Notes: generated from the letters alone by a model not told the origin. 19,049 nt of DNA from Bacillota bacterium (GCA_021848765.1 JAJZTU010000031.1:1-19049); one strand, 5' to 3'. Positions 6,377 through 13,926 are shown, counted from the first letter of the stretch. Numbers and translations are program-made.

Positions 6377-6745
6377 ATGATTCAAGTGCAAACCCTTTTA
6401 AGTGTAGCTGATAACACCGGGGCTAAGAAGCTCATGTGCATCCGGGTACTGGGGGGATCCTTCCGCCGGTATGCTTCCATTGGCGACATTATTGTTTGTG
6501 CTGTTAAGGAGGCAACACCTGGGGGCGTTGTCAAGAAGGGTGATGTTGTTAAGGCCGTTGTAGTGCGGACTAACAAGGAAGTAAGACGGCCGGACGGCTC
6601 TTATATAAAGTTTGACGAAAATGCCGCTGTGGTTATTAAAGAAGATAAGAGTCCCAGGGGAACTCGTATTTTCGGACCGGTGGCCCGTGAACTCCGTGAC
6701 CGGGATTTTATGAAAATTATCTCCCTGGCACAGGAAGTGCTCTAG
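6377..6745 (+). CDS. rplN: 50S ribosomal protein L14
   Basis: This is a 122-residue L14, exactly the common length. It lies at the subunit interface and binds the silencing factor RsfS in many bacteria. It starts MIQVQTLLSVADNTGAKKLM and has GDIIVCAVKEATPGG and the terminal GPVARELRDRDFMKIISLA. ATG 6377 follows GAAGGGAGGG. It opens what corresponds to the spc cluster in E. coli. No promoter of comparable quality to the one upstream of rpsJ is visible in the 57-nt gap. Confidence 0.98.
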   Translation: MIQVQTLLSVADNTGAKKLMCIRVLGGSFRRYASIGDIIVCAVKEATPGGVVKKGDVVKAVVVRTNKEVRRPDGSYIKFDENAAVVIKEDKSPRGTRIFGPVARELRDRDFMKIISLAQEVL

Positions 6746-6786
6746 GAGTAGAAACGCAGTTTTTATAGCAGTAGGAGGTGGATTCC

Positions 6787-7113
6787 ATGACCATGCCCAA
6801 GATTCACGTGAAAAAGGGCGACACAGTACTGGTTATCACCGGTAAAAGCACAGGTAAGAAGGGCAAGGTCCTTGAGGTGCTGCCCAAGGAAGGCCGGGTG
6901 GTAATTGAAGGCGTCAATGTAGTTAAACGCCATACCAAGCCGACTCAGAAGCTGCCTCAAGGCGGCATTATTGAAAAAGAAGCCCCCATAGCCAGTTCGA
7001 ATGTGCTGCTGTGGTGCGGAAAATGCAATAATGCGGTGCGTACCGGCAAGAAGATTTTGGACAATGACAAAAAAGTGCGGGTTTGTAAAAAGTGTGGAGA
7101 AATTCTGGATTAA
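6787..7113 (+). CDS. rplX: 50S ribosomal protein L24 with zinc-ribbon cysteines
   Basis: This is a 108-residue L24, an assembly initiator of the large subunit. The KOW motif is at about residues 8-34 (KKGDTVLVITGKSTGKKGKV). Four cysteines, Cys77, Cys80, Cys100 and Cys103 (WCGKC and VCKKCG), make a likely zinc ribbon at the C-terminus, as in many Gram-positive L24 proteins. ATG 6787 is chosen, 6 nt after AGGAGGTG (6773-6780). ATG 6793 is a close alternative. The upstream GTG at 6778 overlaps the ribosome binding site and is unlikely. Confidence 0.96.
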   Translation: MTMPKIHVKKGDTVLVITGKSTGKKGKVLEVLPKEGRVVIEGVNVVKRHTKPTQKLPQGGIIEKEAPIASSNVLLWCGKCNNAVRTGKKILDNDKKVRVCKKCGEILD

Positions 7114-7143
7114 CCTCAATGGGAAAGGAGGGTATAATCAACC

Positions 7144-7686
7144 ATGGTCCGTCTGAAAGAAAAGTTTCGCAGCGAAGTATCTCCTGCTCTGATGCAGAAG
7201 TTTGGCTATAAAAACGTAATGGAAATCCCCAAGCTGGACAAAGTCGTTATCAACATGGGCTTAGGGGAAGCCATTCAAAACCCCAAAGCGATTGATTCCG
7301 CAGTTGTCGACCTGACCAAGATTTCCGGTCAGAAACCCATTGTGACCAGAGCGAAGAAATCTATTGCCGGTTTTAAGCTCCGGGAAAACATGGCTATCGG
7401 TACTAAGGTAACCCTGCGCGGGGACCGGATGTATCAGTTTGTGGATAAGCTTTTGAATGTTGCCCTGCCGCGGGTTAGGGATTTCCGGGGAGTTTCTCCT
7501 AAATCCTTTGACGGTAGAGGGAACTACACCTTGGGCCTGAAAGAACAGCTTATTTTCCCTGAAATCGAATATGATAAGGTTGAAAAGCTGCGCGGAATGG
7601 ATATTACTTTTGTAACCACCGCGAAAAGCGATGAAGAAGCCCGTGAGCTTTTAAGGTTGATGGGGATGCCCTTCCGGGCACAGTAA
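7144..7686 (+). CDS. rplE: 50S ribosomal protein L5
   Basis: This is a 180-residue L5, part of the 5S rRNA-protein complex in the central protuberance, contacting P-site tRNA and S13. Typical motifs are MQKFGYKNVMEIPKLDKVVI, NMGLGEA, GQKPIVTRAKKSIAGFKLRE and RDFRGVSPKSFDGRGNYTLG. ATG 7144 follows AAAGGAGGGT. The product has the standard family length and no gaps. Confidence 0.98.
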   Translation: MVRLKEKFRSEVSPALMQKFGYKNVMEIPKLDKVVINMGLGEAIQNPKAIDSAVVDLTKISGQKPIVTRAKKSIAGFKLRENMAIGTKVTLRGDRMYQFVDKLLNVALPRVRDFRGVSPKSFDGRGNYTLGLKEQLIFPEIEYDKVEKLRGMDITFVTTAKSDEEARELLRLMGMPFRAQ

Positions 7687-7728
7687 GTATTGGCGCCGTC
7701 ATAAGGAGCCGGTGAAGGAGGGAAAACT

Positions 7729-7914
7729 GTGGCCAAAAAATCTATGGTTATTAAGCAGCAACGTGCCCCCAAGTTTTCTGTGCGGGCATATAATAGATGC
7801 AAGTTGTGCGGGAGACCCCATGCTTATATGCGCAAGTTCGGGATTTGCCGGGTTTGCTTCCGGGAATTATCCTACAGGGGTGAAATTCCTGGAATCACCA
7901 AGGCCAGTTGGTAA
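7729..7914 (+). CDS. rpsN: 30S ribosomal protein S14, zinc-binding short form (type Z)
   Basis: This is a 61-residue S14 of the short C+ type. Zinc ligands are Cys24, Cys27, Cys40 and Cys43 (RCKLCGRPH and GICRVCFREL). It ends in the typical GEIPGITKASW. The start is GTG 7729 after GAAGGAGGG. The first residues, MAKKSMVIKQ, match the type-Z family. Some bacteria carry a zinc-free paralogue elsewhere for zinc starvation. None is in this window. Confidence 0.97.
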   Translation: MAKKSMVIKQQRAPKFSVRAYNRCKLCGRPHAYMRKFGICRVCFRELSYRGEIPGITKASW

Positions 7915-7938
7915 GACATAGGGAAGGAGGTAGTTAAC

Positions 7939-8337
7939 ATGGTGATGACAGATCCTATTGCAGATTTTCTGACCCGTCTCAGGAATGCCAATACCGTGCA
8001 TCATGAGAAAGTAGAAATTCCTGCATCAAAAATGAAGAAGGCCATGGCCGAAATCCTTAAGACCGAAGGTTTCATTAAGGATTTTGAATATATCGAAGAC
8101 GGCAAGCAAGGTGTAATCCGGGTTTACCTGAAATATGGCGCTGACCGTGCCAAGGTCCTCAGTGGAATAAAGCGGATCAGTAAGCCCGGTTTGCGGGTCT
8201 ATGCCAAAAAGGACGAGGTTCCGCGGGTGCTCGGTGGCCTGGGCATTGCCTTAATCTCCACTCCCAAAGGCCTGATGACTGATAAGCAGGCCAGACAACA
8301 AGGTCTGGGTGGAGAGGTTGTAGCTTACGTTTGGTAA
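7939..8337 (+). CDS. rpsH: 30S ribosomal protein S8
   Basis: This is a 132-residue S8, a primary 16S rRNA binder of the central domain and, in E. coli, the repressor of the spc operon. It shows MVMTDPIADFLTRLRNANTV at the start and the conserved C-terminal GIALISTPKGLMTDKQAR and GGEVVAYVW. ATG 7939 follows GAAGGAGGTAG and gives the same N-terminus as Bacillus S8. GTG 7942 and ATG 7945 are alternatives. Confidence 0.98.
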   Translation: MVMTDPIADFLTRLRNANTVHHEKVEIPASKMKKAMAEILKTEGFIKDFEYIEDGKQGVIRVYLKYGADRAKVLSGIKRISKPGLRVYAKKDEVPRVLGGLGIALISTPKGLMTDKQARQQGLGGEVVAYVW

Positions 8338-8401
8338 AACAGGGCTGCAGTCTAAAGTATTTATAGCCGGTCACCAAAGTACAAGCACAGGAGGTGTGAC
8401 T

Positions 8402-8950
8402 ATGTCGAGAATCGGAAGGATGCCTATTGCTGTGCCCGCCGGAGTGGACGTCAAAATTGACGGTAACCTGGTTTCGGTTAAAGGGCCCAAGGGGCAACTC
8501 AGCAAAGAACTCAATAAGGATATGATTATCCGTTTGGAAGATGGTAATATAGTAGTCGAGCGTCCCAGTGATACTAAAAATCACCGCTCCCTCCACGGCC
8601 TGACCCGTACTCTGGTAAACAACATGGTCGTAGGTGTTACCAAGGGTTATGAGAAAGGGTTGGAAATGGTTGGGGTAGGTTACCGGGCTTCCAAGCAGGG
8701 CAAAAAGTTGGTCCTGTCTATCGGTTACTCCCATCCCGTGGAAATTGACCCTGCAGAAGGTCTGGAAATTGAAGTTCCTGCTCCTACTAAAATCCTGGTC
8801 AAGGGAATTGACAAGGAGAAGGTAGGCGCCCTGGCTGCTAACATCCGGGCTGTGCGGGAACCTGAACCTTACAAGGGCAAAGGTATCAAGTATGAGGGCG
8901 AAGTTATCCGCCGTAAGGTTGGTAAGACCGGGGGTAAAGGCAAGAAGTAA
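8402..8950 (+). CDS. rplF: 50S ribosomal protein L6
   Basis: This is a 182-residue L6 near the sarcin-ricin loop and factor-binding site, made of two similar domains. It begins MSRIGRMPIAVPAGVDVKI and ends with the signature PEPYKGKGIKYEGEVIRRK followed by a basic tail. ATG 8402 is preferred over GTG 8396, which forms part of the ribosome binding site GGAGGTG. It is followed by rplR after 74 nt. Confidence 0.97.
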   Translation: MSRIGRMPIAVPAGVDVKIDGNLVSVKGPKGQLSKELNKDMIIRLEDGNIVVERPSDTKNHRSLHGLTRTLVNNMVVGVTKGYEKGLEMVGVGYRASKQGKKLVLSIGYSHPVEIDPAEGLEIEVPAPTKILVKGIDKEKVGALAANIRAVREPEPYKGKGIKYEGEVIRRKVGKTGGKGKK

Positions 8951-9024
8951 GTTCACCTGCCGGAAGTCACCGCTCACCGGTGCAGCTTAAGCAAAAGGAC
9001 TGACCCCAGGAAGGAGTGAATAAA

Positions 9025-9393
9025 GTGATTAAGCGCCAGGACAGAAAAGCTATTAAAGCAAAAAAACACCTGCGGGTGCGGAAAAAAATATTCGGTACAC
9101 CGGAACGTCCCCGCCTGAGTGTTTATCGCAGCTTAAATAATATTTATGCTCAGATCATTAACGATGTAACCGGGACCACCATTGTAGCTGCTTCTACTAT
9201 TGAGAAGGCAGTGCAGGAAAAGGTTGCGTTTGGTGGAAATATTGAGGCAGCCAAGGCAGTAGGCCAGGCTATCGCGGAAAAAGCAAAAGCTCAGGGAGTT
9301 ACCAGTGTGGTTTTTGACCGTGGTGGCAGTATCTACCACGGCAGGATTAAGGCTCTGGCTGACGCGGCCCGGGAGGCCGGACTGGAATTTTAA
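9025..9393 (+). CDS. rplR: 50S ribosomal protein L18
   Basis: This is a 122-residue L18, which with L5 binds 5S rRNA. Typical elements are KKHLRVRKKIFGTPERPRLS, VYRSLNNIYAQIINDVTG and the terminal FDRGGSIYHGRIKALADAAR. GTG 9025 is preferred because AAGGAG (9011-9016) is 8 nt upstream. The other in-frame GTG at 9016 overlaps that site. Length fits the family. Confidence 0.96.
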   Translation: MIKRQDRKAIKAKKHLRVRKKIFGTPERPRLSVYRSLNNIYAQIINDVTGTTIVAASTIEKAVQEKVAFGGNIEAAKAVGQAIAEKAKAQGVTSVVFDRGGSIYHGRIKALADAAREAGLEF

Positions 9394-9417
9394 TCTACGG
9401 ATAAAGGAGGGAAATAA

Positions 9418-9918
9418 ATGGCGCGCATCGATGCTAGCAAATTGGAATTGAGCGAAAAAGTGGTTAATATAGCCAGGGTTGCTAAGGTTGTCAAGGGTGG
9501 CCGGCGGTTTAGCTTCAGCGCTCTGGTAGTCGTAGGGGACGGCAATGGCTACGTAGGAGCAGGTTTAGGCAAAGCTGCGGAGGTTCCTGATGCTATCCGT
9601 AAGGGAATTGAAGATGCCAAGAAGAACTTAATTCATGTTCCGATTGTAGGTACCACAATCCCCCACGAGATAACCGGACATTTTGGTGCAGGAAAAGTTT
9701 TGTTGAAGCCAGCCTCTAAAGGTACCGGAGTAATTGCCGGCGGCCCGGTCCGGGCTATCCTGGAGTTGGCCGGTGTCCATGATATTTTGACCAAGTCCCT
9801 GGGTTCAGCCAATGCCAACAACATGGTTAATGCTACCATGGAGGGCCTGAAGAACCTCAAGCGGGCTGAGGAAGTTGCCAAACTGAGAGGCAAGAGTGTA
9901 GAAGAGCTCTTGGGTTAG
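9418..9918 (+). CDS. rpsE: 30S ribosomal protein S5
   Basis: This is a 166-residue S5, involved in decoding fidelity and mRNA entry. The N-terminal double-stranded-RNA-binding-like domain reads VVKGGRRFSFSALVVVGDG and GYVGAGLGKAAEVPDAIRKG. The C-terminal domain has GTGVIAGGPVRAILELAGV and ILTKSLGSANANNMV. ATG 9418 follows AAAGGAGGG. It is followed by rpmD after 12 nt. Confidence 0.98.
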   Translation: MARIDASKLELSEKVVNIARVAKVVKGGRRFSFSALVVVGDGNGYVGAGLGKAAEVPDAIRKGIEDAKKNLIHVPIVGTTIPHEITGHFGAGKVLLKPASKGTGVIAGGPVRAILELAGVHDILTKSLGSANANNMVNATMEGLKNLKRAEEVAKLRGKSVEELLG

Positions 9919-9930
9919 GAGGGAAGTAGA

Positions 9931-10110
9931 GTGGCCAAGTTAAAAGTTACTCTGGTACGCAGCTCTATTGGCCGTCCTGAAGACCAGAAGGTTACTGTAA
10001 GGACCTTGGGCTTGCGGAAATTGCAAAACTCAGTTATCCACGAAGATACCCCGCAGATCAGGGGTATGATTAACAAAGTACAACACCTGGTTAAGGTTGA
10101 AGAGGTTTAG
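9931..10110 (+). CDS. rpmD: 50S ribosomal protein L30
   Basis: This is a small 59-residue L30: GTG start at 9931, stop TAG at 10108-10110, ribosome binding site TTAGGAGGG within the end of rpsE. The protein reads MAKLKVTLVRSSIGRPEDQK at the start and has RTLGLRKLQNSVIHEDTP and a final GMINKVQHLVKVEEV, all typical of bacterial L30. It lies between rpsE and rplO as in the standard spc order. Confidence 0.97.
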   Translation: MAKLKVTLVRSSIGRPEDQKVTVRTLGLRKLQNSVIHEDTPQIRGMINKVQHLVKVEEV

Positions 10111-10182
10111 TTTCAACCGGTTGATTAGGTTCAAGCGGACAGCTTTGGTTGATCAGAAGGTTAAATGAGGGAGGTGTACAAA

Positions 10183-10626
10183 ATGAAATTACATGAACTG
10201 CAGCCAGCACCCGGATCCAGACAAGAGGCTACCCGTAAAGGCAGAGGTATTGGTTCCGGTTTGGGTAAAACCGCCGGTCGTGGCCATAAGGGTCAAAAGG
10301 CCCGCAGTGGAGGAGGAGTACGGCCTGGCTTCGAGGGTGGCCAAATGCCCTTGCAGCAGCGGGTTCCCAAACGCGGTTTTAATAACGCAGTATTTAGAAA
10401 AGAAATTACCGCTATTAACGTAAGCGCTTTGAACCGTTTCGATAATGGCACTGAGGTAACTCCGGAGCTTTTAGTAAAGAGCGGGGTTATTAATGCCGTT
10501 AAGGACGGGGTTAAAATTTTGGGGACAGGAGAACTGGAAAAGGCTTTGACAGTTAAGGTTCATGGCTTTAGCAAGTCTGCAGTGGAGAAAATCCAAGCTG
10601 CGGGCGGAAAAGCAGAGGTGATTTAA
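10183..10626 (+). CDS. rplO: 50S ribosomal protein L15
   Basis: This is a 147-residue L15, a late-assembly large-subunit protein. The glycine-rich, basic N-terminal part is diagnostic: MKLHELQPAPGSR, then GRGIGSGLGKTAGRGHKGQK and GFEGGQMPLQQRVPKRGF. ATG 10183 is chosen, 6 nt after GAGGGAGGTG. An upstream in-frame start at 10165 would run through the ribosome binding site. Its stop codon is directly followed by the secY start codon. Confidence 0.97.
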   Translation: MKLHELQPAPGSRQEATRKGRGIGSGLGKTAGRGHKGQKARSGGGVRPGFEGGQMPLQQRVPKRGFNNAVFRKEITAINVSALNRFDNGTEVTPELLVKSGVINAVKDGVKILGTGELEKALTVKVHGFSKSAVEKIQAAGGKAEVI

Positions 10627-11889
10627 TTGTTAGCTACTCTTTCCAAAGCACTGCAGGTAGGGGAATTAAGGGCAAAAATTCTCTTCACCCTGCTGATTAT
10701 CCTGGTTTTCCGGATTGGAGCCCATGTTCCTGTGCCCGGGGTGGACTTGGAGCAAATCAGAAGGTTTATTGAACAAGGGGGAGCACTGTTCGGTCTGGTA
10801 GATGTGATCAGCGGCGGTGCTTTTAAGAACTTCTCTGTTTTTGCCATGAGTATCACTCCCTATATTAACGCCTCAATTATCATGCAATTACTTACCGTGG
10901 TTATTCCAACCCTGGAAAAAATGGCCAAAGAGGGTGTGGAAGGCCGGAAGATAATTGTGAAGTACACCCGTTACGGGACAGTGTTGTTGGCGTTTGTCCA
11001 GGCCACAGGGATTTATTTTGCCCTGGCCGCTGCCGTTAACAACCGGGGTTTCTTCAGCTGGTTTGTTTTTGTGACCACCCTGACCGCCGGTACAGCCTTT
11101 TTAATGTGGTTAGGTGAGCAGATTACCGAGAAAGGTATCGGTAATGGGATTTCCATCCTGATTTTTGCCGGAATTGTTTCCCGTGTGCCCTCAGCGATCG
11201 ATAACATCGTCAAGCTGCTGAAAGCCGGCACAATTAATCCTTTCAGTGTAATCATCCTGGTGGTGGTAGGGGCGCTGGTCATTGCGGGCATTGTGTTTAT
11301 TCAGGAAGGCCAACGGAGAATCCCGGTCCAGTATGCTAAAAGGGTGGTTGGCCGGAAGGTTTATGGGGGGCAAAGCACTCATATTCCCATGAAGGTAAAC
11401 CAGGCTGGGGTTATCCCTGTTATTTTTGCTTCCTCATTGCTGATTTTCCCCACTACTATTGCCAGCTATTTTCCCACTAATGTGGTGGCCAGGTGGGTTG
11501 TCCAATACTTCAACTGGGGTACAGTCCTGCATACTACGGCGTATGCCCTGTTGATCATCGGGTTTACCTTCTTCTATACGGCAATAACATTCAACCCCAT
11601 GGATGTGGCTGATAATATGAAGAAGTATGGAGGCTTTATCCCAGGCCTGCGCCCGGGAAGGCCTACTGCGGAGTATCTGAATAGGGTAATGGTGAGATTG
11701 AGTTTAGCCGGTGCTATCTTCCTGGCTTTAATCTCCATTCTGCCTAATTTCATGCTCCTGGTTACCAAGATTCCTAATGTTATGTTTGGGGGTACCGCCT
11801 TGCTGATTGTGGTAGGGGTGGCCCTGGAGACTATGAAACAGATGGAGTCCCAGATGCTCATGCGGCATTACCAGGGTTTTATTAAATAG
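10627..11889 (+). CDS. secY: Protein translocase subunit SecY
   Basis: This is a 420-residue SecY, the channel of the Sec secretion and membrane-insertion system, with about ten predicted transmembrane segments. The N-terminus MLATLSKALQVGELRAKILF leads into TM1, and RIGAHVPVPGVD starts the plug region. GQSTHIPMKVNQAGVIPVIF and KKYGGFIPGLRPGRPTAEYL are the conserved cytoplasmic loops that contact SecA and the ribosome. The start is TTG 10627, immediately after the rplO TAA with zero spacing, served by AGAGGTG inside rplO, so translation is likely coupled. It is followed by map without the usual adk gene. Confidence 0.97.
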   Translation: MLATLSKALQVGELRAKILFTLLIILVFRIGAHVPVPGVDLEQIRRFIEQGGALFGLVDVISGGAFKNFSVFAMSITPYINASIIMQLLTVVIPTLEKMAKEGVEGRKIIVKYTRYGTVLLAFVQATGIYFALAAAVNNRGFFSWFVFVTTLTAGTAFLMWLGEQITEKGIGNGISILIFAGIVSRVPSAIDNIVKLLKAGTINPFSVIILVVVGALVIAGIVFIQEGQRRIPVQYAKRVVGRKVYGGQSTHIPMKVNQAGVIPVIFASSLLIFPTTIASYFPTNVVARWVVQYFNWGTVLHTTAYALLIIGFTFFYTAITFNPMDVADNMKKYGGFIPGLRPGRPTAEYLNRVMVRLSLAGAIFLALISILPNFMLLVTKIPNVMFGGTALLIVVGVALETMKQMESQMLMRHYQGFIK

Positions 11890-11890
11890 T

Positions 11891-11926
11891 ACCGGGGTTG
11901 GCAACCGGTGGTAATCTCAGAGATTA
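11891..11926 (+). promoter_or_regulatory. Two adjacent hairpins between secY and map
   Basis: ACCGG (11891-11895) pairs with CCGGT (11905-11909). Immediately downstream TAATCT (11912-11917) pairs perfectly with AGATTA (11921-11926) over a CAG loop. They fill most of the 64-nt gap where adk would normally lie. The following TCAATTTAATCTT is only weakly T-rich, so this is at most a poor terminator or a processing site. Confidence 0.4.
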
Positions 11927-11953
11927 TCAATTTAATCTTGAGGAGGGTTCGCC

Positions 11954-12700
11954 TTGATTAGCTGCAAATCGGAACGGGAGCTAAACTATATGCGTGACGC
12001 TGGCCAAATAGTAGCCAGGACCCTTGCCGAGATTAAGCAAGCCGTTAGCCCCGGTGTTACCACTCAGGAACTGGATGATCTAGCGGAGAAATTTATTGCC
12101 AAACAAGGCGCTGTACCCGCTTTTAAGGGTTATCACGGCTATCCCGCTTGTATCTGTGCCTCGCTTAATGAGGAAGTGGTCCACGGTATCCCTGGTTTAC
12201 GACAGTTAAAAGATGGGGATATTATTAGTATTGATGTCGGGGCGGTAATAAATGGATATTATGGAGATAGCGCGTTAACCCTTCCGGTAGGCAATATCTC
12301 TGCTGAGGCTGCCAGACTCCTGGAAGTGACCGAAGCATCTTTATATCAGGGAATTGAACAGGCTAAAGATGGAAACCGGCTCTCGGATATCTCTCACGCC
12401 GTCCAGTCCCATGTGGAAGCTCAGGGCTTTTCCGTCGTGCGAGACTATGTGGGGCATGGCATTGGTAGCAGTATGCATGAAGAACCACAGGTACCCAACT
12501 TCGGCAGACCGGGGCGAGGACCGAGGCTCAGACCGGGTATGACTTTGGCCATTGAACCAATGGTTAACACAGGGGGTTTTGATGTGCGGACCCTTTTGGA
12601 TAATTGGACAGTGGTAACCAAAGACAGCAGTTTGTCCGCCCATTTTGAGCATACCATTGCAATTACCGAGGCGGGTCCGGAAATTTTGACCAAGCTATAA
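11954..12700 (+). CDS. map: Methionine aminopeptidase, type I
   Basis: This enzyme removes the initiator methionine from new proteins using two divalent metal ions. The 248-residue chain has the full metal set of the pita-bread fold: Asp94 (SIDVGA), Asp105 (YYGDSALT), His168 (GHGIGSSMHEEP), Glu201 (AIEPMVNTGG) and Glu232 (FEHTIAITE), plus the substrate-binding His77 (VVHGIPG). There is no N-terminal zinc-finger extension, so it is the short bacterial type. It starts with TTG 11954 after GAGGAGGG. Its place after secY and before infA is the usual Firmicutes context. Confidence 0.97.
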   Translation: MISCKSERELNYMRDAGQIVARTLAEIKQAVSPGVTTQELDDLAEKFIAKQGAVPAFKGYHGYPACICASLNEEVVHGIPGLRQLKDGDIISIDVGAVINGYYGDSALTLPVGNISAEAARLLEVTEASLYQGIEQAKDGNRLSDISHAVQSHVEAQGFSVVRDYVGHGIGSSMHEEPQVPNFGRPGRGPRLRPGMTLAIEPMVNTGGFDVRTLLDNWTVVTKDSSLSAHFEHTIAITEAGPEILTKL

Positions 12701-12728
12701 GTGGCGGACCCGGGGGAGGTGCCAGACC

Positions 12729-13013
12729 GTGATTGGCAGCAAATGGATAGTAGGTCAATTGGTTAGTTCCAAAGCCGGCCGAGATGCGGACAGGTATTTC
12801 TTGATTTATGAAGTGCTGGACCAATCCTTCGTGCGGGTCGTCGATGGTGACCTGCGGCGGGTGGAAACCCCAAAGCGCAAACGTACCAAGCACCTGAAGC
12901 CTTACCAACTGGTGGCCGGGGAGCTGGCGGAGAGGGTAAAGAGCGGCCAGCGAGTTACTAACGCCGATGTGCGTAAGGCTATTGAAGGGTTAAGGGCTAA
13001 ACTCGAAAGCTGA
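12729..13013 (+). CDS. KOW-domain RNA-binding protein, OapB-like (L14e/KOW family)
   Basis: This is a 94-residue basic protein starting at GTG 12729 after GGGGGAGGTG. Residues 6-40 form a KOW-type beta-barrel segment (WIVGQLVSSKAGRDADRYF, then VRVVDGDLRRV). It is followed by a basic linker (KRKRTKHL) and a helical C-terminal part from about residue 66. Small proteins of this kind sit between map and infA in many Firmicutes and are annotated as KOW-domain RNA-binding proteins. From memory, the Bacillus halodurans OLE-RNA partner OapB is a KOW protein of this type. The link is an inference here, but relevant because a large OLE-like RNA precedes rpsJ. A ribosome-associated role is the alternative. 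Confidence 0.85.
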   Translation: MIGSKWIVGQLVSSKAGRDADRYFLIYEVLDQSFVRVVDGDLRRVETPKRKRTKHLKPYQLVAGELAERVKSGQRVTNADVRKAIEGLRAKLES

Positions 13014-13045
13014 TTCGGGAGTGTGCAAGGAGGTTGAAAAACCTA

Positions 13046-13264
13046 ATGTCCAAGCAGGATGTAATTGAAGTTGAGGGTAAAGTGGTTGAACCACTACCAA
13101 ACGCTATGTTCACAGTTGAACTGGAGAATGGTCATAGGGTATTAGCCCATGTTTCCGGAAAAATCCGGATGAATTTTATCCGCATCCTACCCGGGGATAG
13201 GGTGACAATTGAGCTTTCTCCTTATGATTTATCCCGGGGCAGGATTGTATATCGCTATAAGTAG
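13046..13264 (+). CDS. infA: Translation initiation factor IF-1
   Basis: This is a 72-residue IF-1, an OB-fold protein that occupies the A site during initiation. It starts MSKQDVIEVEGKVVEPLPNA and has HRVLAHVSGKIRMNFIRILP and a terminal LSRGRIVYRYK, typical of Gram-positive IF-1. ATG 13046 is preferred over an in-frame upstream start at 13034 because AAGGAGGTTG lies at about 13027-13036 and the product matches the family start exactly. It lies between the KOW gene and rpmJ. Confidence 0.98.
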   Translation: MSKQDVIEVEGKVVEPLPNAMFTVELENGHRVLAHVSGKIRMNFIRILPGDRVTIELSPYDLSRGRIVYRYK

Positions 13265-13288
13265 GTTGCTCTTAAAGGAGGATTGGTC

Positions 13289-13402
13289 ATGAAAGTAAGA
13301 CCTTCAGTGAAACCGATCTGCGAAAAATGCAAAATTATTAAGCGTAAGGGCGCAGTTATGGTCATTTGTGAAAACCCCAAGCATAAGCAGAAACAAGGTT
13401 AA
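13289..13402 (+). CDS. rpmJ: 50S ribosomal protein L36 (zinc-binding form)
   Basis: This is a tiny 37-residue L36. The zinc ribbon ligands Cys11, Cys14, Cys27 and His32 are all present (ICEKCKIIKRKG and VICENPKHKQKQG), so it is the C+ type. ATG 13289 follows AAAGGAGG and the stop is TAA 13400-13402. It sits between infA and rpsM as in most Firmicutes. Confidence 0.97.
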   Translation: MKVRPSVKPICEKCKIIKRKGAVMVICENPKHKQKQG

Positions 13403-13403
13403 A

Positions 13404-13533
13404 CAGTGCCGGATTGCCGGAGTAGAGCGGCTGCCCGGGATAATTTCCGGGAACTACCTGAAAATACCTGCACTGCCGAATGGGGCATAAGCTCAAAGTA
13501 TGACAGTATTAGCATTAGGAGGTGTAGAAATTA
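13404..13533 (+). promoter_or_regulatory. Structured leader upstream of rpsM
   Basis: The 131-nt spacer before rpsM is the longest gap inside the ribosomal cluster. CAGTGC (13404-13409) pairs with GCACTG (13470-13475) and encloses a CCGG-ATTG-CCGG hairpin and a CCCGG/CCGGG hairpin (about 13432-13450). In E. coli the corresponding place before rpsM is the S4-binding site that controls the alpha operon. rpsD is in this cluster too, so autogenous control is plausible. The structure is not one I recognise. Confidence 0.45.
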
Positions 13534-13905
13534 ATGGCAAGGATAGCTGGTGTGGACTTGCCCAGAGAAAAGCGGGTGGAAATCGCCCTGACTTATATCT
13601 TTGGTATTGGCAAACCTACTTCCCAAAATATCTTGGCCCAGACCGGGATCAATCCTGATACCCGGGTTCGGGACCTTACTGAGGAAGAGGTAAGCAAACT
13701 CAGGGAAACCATTGACAAGAACTTTAAGGTGGAGGGTGACCTTAGAAGGGATATTGCTCTCCATATTAAGCGGCTGATGGAAATCGGTTGCTTCCGGGGG
13801 ATTCGTCATCGCCGGGGACTGCCTGTACGGGGTCAGCGGACCAAGACTAATGCCCGGACCAGAAAAGGACCCAAGAAGACCGTTGGTGCGAAGAGGAAAA
13901 AGTAA
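13534..13905 (+). CDS. rpsM: 30S ribosomal protein S13
   Basis: This is a 123-residue S13 of the small-subunit head, which forms inter-subunit bridges with L5 and contacts P-site tRNA through its C-terminal tail. It starts MARIAGVDLPREKRVEIALT and ends with IRHRRGLPVRGQRTKTNART and a lysine-rich tail. The ATG follows TTAGGAGGTG. It begins the alpha cluster (rpsM-rpsK-rpsD-rpoA-rplQ). Confidence 0.98.
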   Translation: MARIAGVDLPREKRVEIALTYIFGIGKPTSQNILAQTGINPDTRVRDLTEEEVSKLRETIDKNFKVEGDLRRDIALHIKRLMEIGCFRGIRHRRGLPVRGQRTKTNARTRKGPKKTVGAKRKK

Positions 13906-13926
13906 TTAAAGGGGGGATAAAGGCTA

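Noticed and set aside
13413..13438. Possible promoter in the rpmJ-rpsM spacer (TTGCCG, 19 nt, GATAAT)
   Set aside because: The spacing is too long, the -35 match is weak, and both boxes lie inside the hairpins of the leader.
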